Origin: Hevea brasiliensis
Taxonomy: Eukaryota > Streptophyta > Magnoliopsida > Malpighiales > Euphorbiaceae
DNA: 64,000 nucleotides
Assembly: GCF_030052815.1 (NCBI RefSeq)
Contig: NW_026614707.1
Location: forward strand, 206,098-270,097
Direction of reading: 5' to 3'
In this document: positions 59,208 through 64,000 of the stretch, piece after piece
Numbering within the stretch: the first letter of the stretch is position 1
Layout of the letters: each line of letters begins with the position of its first letter
Notes under the pieces: generated by a model
Seen by the model: only the letters and a program-made list of their open reading frames with translations
Databases searched by the model: none
What the model was told of the DNA's origin: nothing
Made by a program: the position numbers and the translations under genes

Positions 59208-61170
59208 GTTTTTCAGATCTGCAAGAAAATGGTTAGTGTAAAGAAAACACCTCACTCACTCCCTTACGTGTTTACACTCAACAGGGGACACTCCACTCGT
59301 GTTTAACTCAACAAGGCTTTTCCCCTCTTATGAACTCACCACTCTGTGCCTTTTACCTCTCTTGGCTATGTCCACAAGTTCTTATCAAACTCAAGTAACT
59401 CAATACAATAAAATTTTTGAACGAGATGGATCAAAACGAGTAATCAAGAAAGCAATAATGTGACACAAGAAGTCAAGAAAAGAAAAGCTCAAGCATGGAA
59501 ATGTAATGCAATAAGCAATCAAGAAAGAAGACACCAAAATAAAAGAGTAATAAGCTGGAAAAGTGACAACCTAAAGAAGTGATATCAAGCTTAAATATCC
59601 AAGTTTGCCACCAACTTATCGCAATTACCAGCAGTTCACACAATACACCAAGAATTGCATAAATTTAGGATCACCAAGCAAACGAGTGCATTTTGATCTG
59701 AAATTGAGTAGGCAAATGCCAACCCAATACTGACTAATTGCAGCTAGAATTTTAGGCTTTTCTTGAAAGACTATACTATGTAAATCAAATGTAATCGTGT
59801 CTGCCGCGAAATTTTGGTTCCCCGCACAAACGATTAAATTTTCAGCTGAAATTTAATTTGAGAATAGCTCAAATGTGGCACAAACAACCTGTAAATTTTC
59901 AGGTTCTGGGCTGATTTACTATGTGAACTTAATTTGATCGTGTCCGCCGCAAAATTTTGGTTCCCGCACAAACGGATGAATTTTAAGCTGAAATTTAATT
60001 TGGGAACTACTGATATGGGGTATAAACACCCGGTAAATTTTCAGAAATTTCTGGGTATATTTGCTATGTGAACTTATTTTGATCGATTCTGCCGCAAAAA
60101 TTTTGGTTCCCCGCACAAACGGTTGAATTTTAAGCTGAAATTTAATTTGGGAACTACCGAGGTGGGGTATAAACACCCTGTAAATTTTCAGGCATTTCTG
60201 GATCTATTTGCTATGTGAACTTAATTTGATCGGATCTGCCGCAAAATTTTGGTTCAGTGGGCAAACAGTATCGAACAACCCACAAAATTTATACCCAACG
60301 TCTTAAACACACCCAAATAATGCTGGTAAATTTTCAGGCCTAATAGGTAAGTCGAACTCAATGACCCAAATAATCTCTCATGCTTGATATCAAAATGAAG
60401 GAAGCAAGATGGATAGCTAGAATAATGGCTTTGGCTTGATTAACCTAAAACCTTAAGACAAACTCAACAAAACAAATTTTTAAACAAACAAGTCATACTA
60501 AACCCCAAGAGCCAATTTCGGTCAAGCATACAATGAACAAAAATGTGAATAACAGAAACACAATAAGAAGCAAAATAAGGTTTAGCAAGAAAGAACCAGA
60601 TGCAAGATGAAGAAGAAGAAACAAATATGGAACTAGAGCCAAACAGCAAATATGAAAAAGGTAACAAACAAAAAGAATAAGAAGCAAATAGAGAATCTAC
60701 CTTGTTTGGACGTCCCTTTGCTCTGATACCAAAAACTGATGTGAACCTTCAAGTAATTGGTAACTTGAAAACCCACATTCAAGAATTAAATGAACAATAT
60801 GGAAAGCACCAAATCAAGATGTATGAATTTGAATCTTTGAACCAGCACAATCAGATTGTTGTGTAATTCAAAGAAAATATCAGAAATGGGATTCTTGACC
60901 TAATTCATATGGAGAATGAATAAACCAAGAATATTATGCACATTAAACCTTGCAAGATAGAATCTCAGCAAGTTAATGAGCTTCACAAGAACAAAGGCAA
61001 CAGCCAATTTACTCACTTTAGAAACAATCTCTCATTAATATTCAAAGTGTGTCCTCCACTCTCTCATCACACTTGTATTTATAGCCTCTTGGCTTCAAAG
61101 CTAAAGACAAAAATATCCCTACTTTAGTAACAGCTGGTTATAACAGCAAAAAGTAAATTTAATACAGCAG
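57878..61170 (-). repeat. Array unit H
   Basis: Primer site 60720-60731, LTR 60737-61170. It is the shortest unit (about 3293 bp) because about 30 bp of leader near 59402 are missing (AACTCAATACAAT). Confidence 0.92.
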
Positions 61171-62500
61171 CATCAATGATGACGCTACAAGCTTTGTCTT
61201 GGATAAGACACCTTGTATGGAAAATTGTTTCTCTGTGCAATTCATCACCAACGTCCTCCTTTAATTGAGTATTTAATGCTCTCATAATCACTAGAGCACT
61301 TCCTTCAGCAGCATATTCCACCTCTGCGTCCTCCTCCCCTGAAGATGTGGAATCACTAACAATTTCCTCCCCCGTTTCTATCTCACCATTTTCTCTCATG
61401 ACCATGACTCTCTTGTTAGGGCATTGAGAAGCTATGTGTCCACTGCCCAAACACCTAAAACACTTCACATCTCTATTTCGGGTAGTAGTTGCAACCTCCT
61501 TTCCTTTACTTCCTACAAATTTCTTCTCCACCTTTTATTCCTTTTCCTCATTTCTCTTATATTTGCTAACAGCATTTTCCCTATCCTCCTTCTTCCAATT
61601 AGACTTCCAAGATTAAGAAGTACCTGCATTTCCTCCAAATTTTGACTTGCTTTTAAGTTGCCTTTCTACCTTCATAGCCATGTGGACCATGTCCTCCAAC
61701 TCAACATAGTGATGTAACTCAACAATATGAGCAATCTCCTTGTTTAGCCCATTCAAGAATCTAGCCATGGTGGCTTCTCTATCCTCCTCCACATTTGCTC
61801 TAATCATAGCAATTTCCATTTCTTTATGATAATCTTCAACACATTTAGAACCTTGAGTCAATCTTTGTAACCTCTGATGTAGCTCTCTATAGTAATGGCT
61901 AGGAACAAATCTCCTTCTCATCATAGACTTCATCTCACCCCAGGTTGCAATTGATTGCTCATAATTTCTCCTTCTACTAATCAACACTTGATCCCACCAT
62001 ACCAAAGCATAATCAGTAAATTCTACTACTGCTAACTTTACTTTCTTCTCCTCTGAATAGTGATGACAATCAAACACAGCTTCTACCTTCCTTTCCCATT
62101 CTAGATACACATCCGGATCATTTTTCCCTTGGAAAGAAGGGATGCTCATTTTAATACTTTTGACATTGTCATCTACCCTATTCCTCTCTCTTTCCTCTCT
62201 TCTTATCCTCCTATCCCCATTCCTCCTATCTTCAGCTCTTCTCTCATACCTACCCCTCCTAGGTCTTTCAACCTCAAAATCATAGTTATCAACCTCATCT
62301 TCATCAGATTCAACTACGGGAGGTACAAGATCCCTCCTATTTGGCCTTCTCTCATTTTGCCTATCTCTTTGCTCCAATCTTTCCAACCTATCTATGATTC
62401 CATTGCACACAACATTCATTCTTTCAAATTGTTGTCTGACAGCCTGCATGTAGAATGGATTTTCACCTTCCCCCTCACTACCATCACCCCTTCTAGACAT
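61171..62500 (-). pseudogene. gag: Gag of unit I, most like the left element
   Basis: It shares with the left element (17334-18440) the GEGENP start, NGDRRI in the charged region and the shorter TTTTCAGACCTGC before the ATG, yet has both array-specific TAA codons. Open 61613-62500 and 61124-61531. Confidence 0.9.
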
Positions 62501-64000
62501 GTTTTCAGACCTGCAAGAAAATGGTTAGTGTAAAGAAAACACCTCACTCACTCCCTTACGTGTTTACACTCAACAGGGGACACTCCACTCGTGTTTAACT
62601 CAACAAGGCTTTTCCCCTCTTATGAACTCACCACTCTGTGCCTTTTACCTCTCTTGGCTATGTCCACAAGTTCTTATCAAACTCAAGTAACTCAAACCAG
62701 GACTGTACTCACAAAAATTTAACATACAATAAAATTCTTGAACGAGATGGATCAAAACGAGTAATCAAGAAAGCAATAATGTGACACAAGAAGTCAAGAA
62801 AAGAAAAGCTCAAGCATGGAAATGTAATGCAATAAGCAATCAAGAAAGAAGACACCAAAATAAAAGAGTAATAAGCTGGAAAAGTGACAACCTAAAGAAG
62901 TGATATCAAGCTTAAATATCCAAGTTTGCCACCAACTTATCGCAATTACCAGCAGTTCACACAATACACCAAGAATTGCATAAATTTAGGATCACCAAGC
63001 AAACGAGTGCATTTTGATCTGAAATTGAGTAGGCAAATGCCAACCCAATACTGACTAATTGCAGCTAGAATTTTAGGCTTTTCTTGAAAGACTATACTAT
63101 GTAAATCAAATGTAATCGTGTCTGCCGCGAAATTTTGGTTCCCCGCACAAACGATTAAATTTTCAGCTGAAATTTAATTTGAGAATAGCTCAAATGTGGC
63201 ACAAACAACCTGTAAATTTTCAGGTTCTGGGCTGATTTACTATGTGAACTTAATTTGATCGTGTCCGCCGCAAAATTTTGGTTCCCCGCACAAACGGATG
63301 AATTTTAAGCTGAAATTTAATTTGGGAACTACTGATATGGGGTATAAACACCCGGTAAATTTTCAGAAATTTCTGGGTATATTTGCTATGTGAACTTATT
63401 TTGATCGATTCTGCCGCAAAAATTTTGGTTCCCCGCACAAACGGTTGAATTTTAAGCTGAAATTTAATTTGGGAACTACCGAGGTGGGGTATAAACACCC
63501 TGTAAATTTTCAGGCATTTCTGGATCTATTTGCTATGTGAACTTAATTTGATCGGATCTGCCGCAAAATTTTGGTTCAGTGGGCAAACAGTATCGAACAA
63601 CCCACAAAATTTATACCCAACGTCTTAAACACACCCAAATAATGCTGGTAAATTTTCAGGCCTAATAGGTAAGTCGAACTCAATGACCCAAATAATCTCT
63701 CATGCTTGATATCAAAATGAAGGAAGCAAGATGGATAGCTAGAATAATGGCTTTGGCTTGATTAACCTAAAACCTTAAGACAAACTCAACAAAACAAATT
63801 TTTAAACAAACAAGTCATACTAAACCCCAAGAGCCAATTTCGGTCAAGCATACAATGAACAAAAATGTGAATAACAGAAACACAATAAGAAGCAAAATAA
63901 GGTTTAGCAAGAAAGAACCAGATGCAAGATGAAGAAGAAGAAACAAATATGGAACGAGAGCCAAATAGCAAATATGAAAAAGGTAACAAAAAAAAAAAAA
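61171..64000 (-). repeat. Array unit I, cut by window end
   Basis: Gag/protease stub 61171-62500, then leader to the window end inside its poly-A tract (about 63987-64000); primer site and LTR lie beyond. The array therefore continues to the right. Confidence 0.92.

Larger units (their letters stand above)
34667..64000 (-). repeat. Tandem array of truncated gypsy units, about 3.3-kb period
   Basis: Eight complete head-to-tail units and one cut by the window end carry the same minus-strand order: partial LTR, primer site, leader, gag, protease stub. Primer sites lie at 37540, 40852, 44163, 47469, 50780, 54096, 57427 and 60720 (spacings 3312, 3311, 3306, 3311, 3316, 3331, 3293). There is no space between units: the protease stub of one joins directly to the LTR of the next by an identical joint. 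All share the same two gag nonsense codons. This is a DNA-level tandem amplification, not a cluster of separate insertions. Confidence 0.96.

Noticed and set aside
34667..64000. CRISPR-like or phage-like repeat array
   Set aside because: The repeat unit is 3.3 kb of gypsy sequence with no short regular repeats and unique spacers.

Overview
This window looks like repeat-dense plant nuclear DNA, most likely pericentromeric or centromeric heterochromatin of a flowering plant. I see no host protein gene, no tRNA or rRNA gene, and no prokaryotic feature. Everything recognisable is satellite DNA or a retroelement: Ty3/gypsy LTR elements, a miniature LTR element (TRIM-like) and a plant LINE. Initiator-Met tRNA primer sites, TG...CA long terminal repeats (LTRs), 5-bp target-site duplications and a gag-protease-RT-RNase H-integrase order identify the main family as Ty3/gypsy. 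Its integrase motifs, and a polyprotein tail encoded inside the LTR, suggest the centromeric (CRM) lineage of plant chromoviruses; that clade call is an inference from remembered motifs. I cannot name the species.

Layout. (1) 1-17082: an AT-rich tandem satellite, 25 monomers of about 682 bp, with five-monomer (about 3.43 kb) and six-monomer (about 4.05 kb) higher-order periodicity. (2) 17083-21664: minus-strand gypsy fragment (truncated protease, gag, long leader, primer-binding site, LTR). Its leader is interrupted by a solo LTR of another family with target duplication GCTGA. (3) 21665-23099: decayed LINE remnant on the minus strand. (4) 23100-30888: plus-strand gypsy sequence. A full LTR is joined at the primer site to a TRIM-like element; then come a leader, an inverted TRIM cluster, a 5' LTR piece, and a decayed gag-pol interrupted in the RT domain by a solo LTR with target duplication TGAAT. 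(5) 30669-31107: a near-perfect 215-bp-arm palindrome in integrase, where orientation flips back to minus and gag is fused to integrase. (6) 31210-34666: a scrambled minus-strand unit with a third-family solo LTR (target duplication CAAAG), a TRIM LTR, an RNase H scrap and a local duplication. (7) 34667-64000: eight complete units and one cut-off unit of a head-to-tail tandem array with a period near 3.3 kb.

Each array unit reads, on the minus strand, partial LTR (with TATA-like box) - primer site - leader of about 1.5 kb - gag with shared nonsense codons - protease cut off at the catalytic Asp, then directly the next partial LTR. The shared lesions show that a dead, truncated element was amplified at DNA level into a young satellite-like array. 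Diagnostic small indels are distributed in blocks and mosaics, as expected of unequal crossing-over or gene conversion.

None of the elements here is complete: no copy has two intact LTRs around an open gag-pol. The most interesting features are the retrotransposon-derived array, the recurrent recombination at the primer site and LTR termini, the coding LTR start (GPITRA motif) shared by three families, and the higher-order satellite next door.
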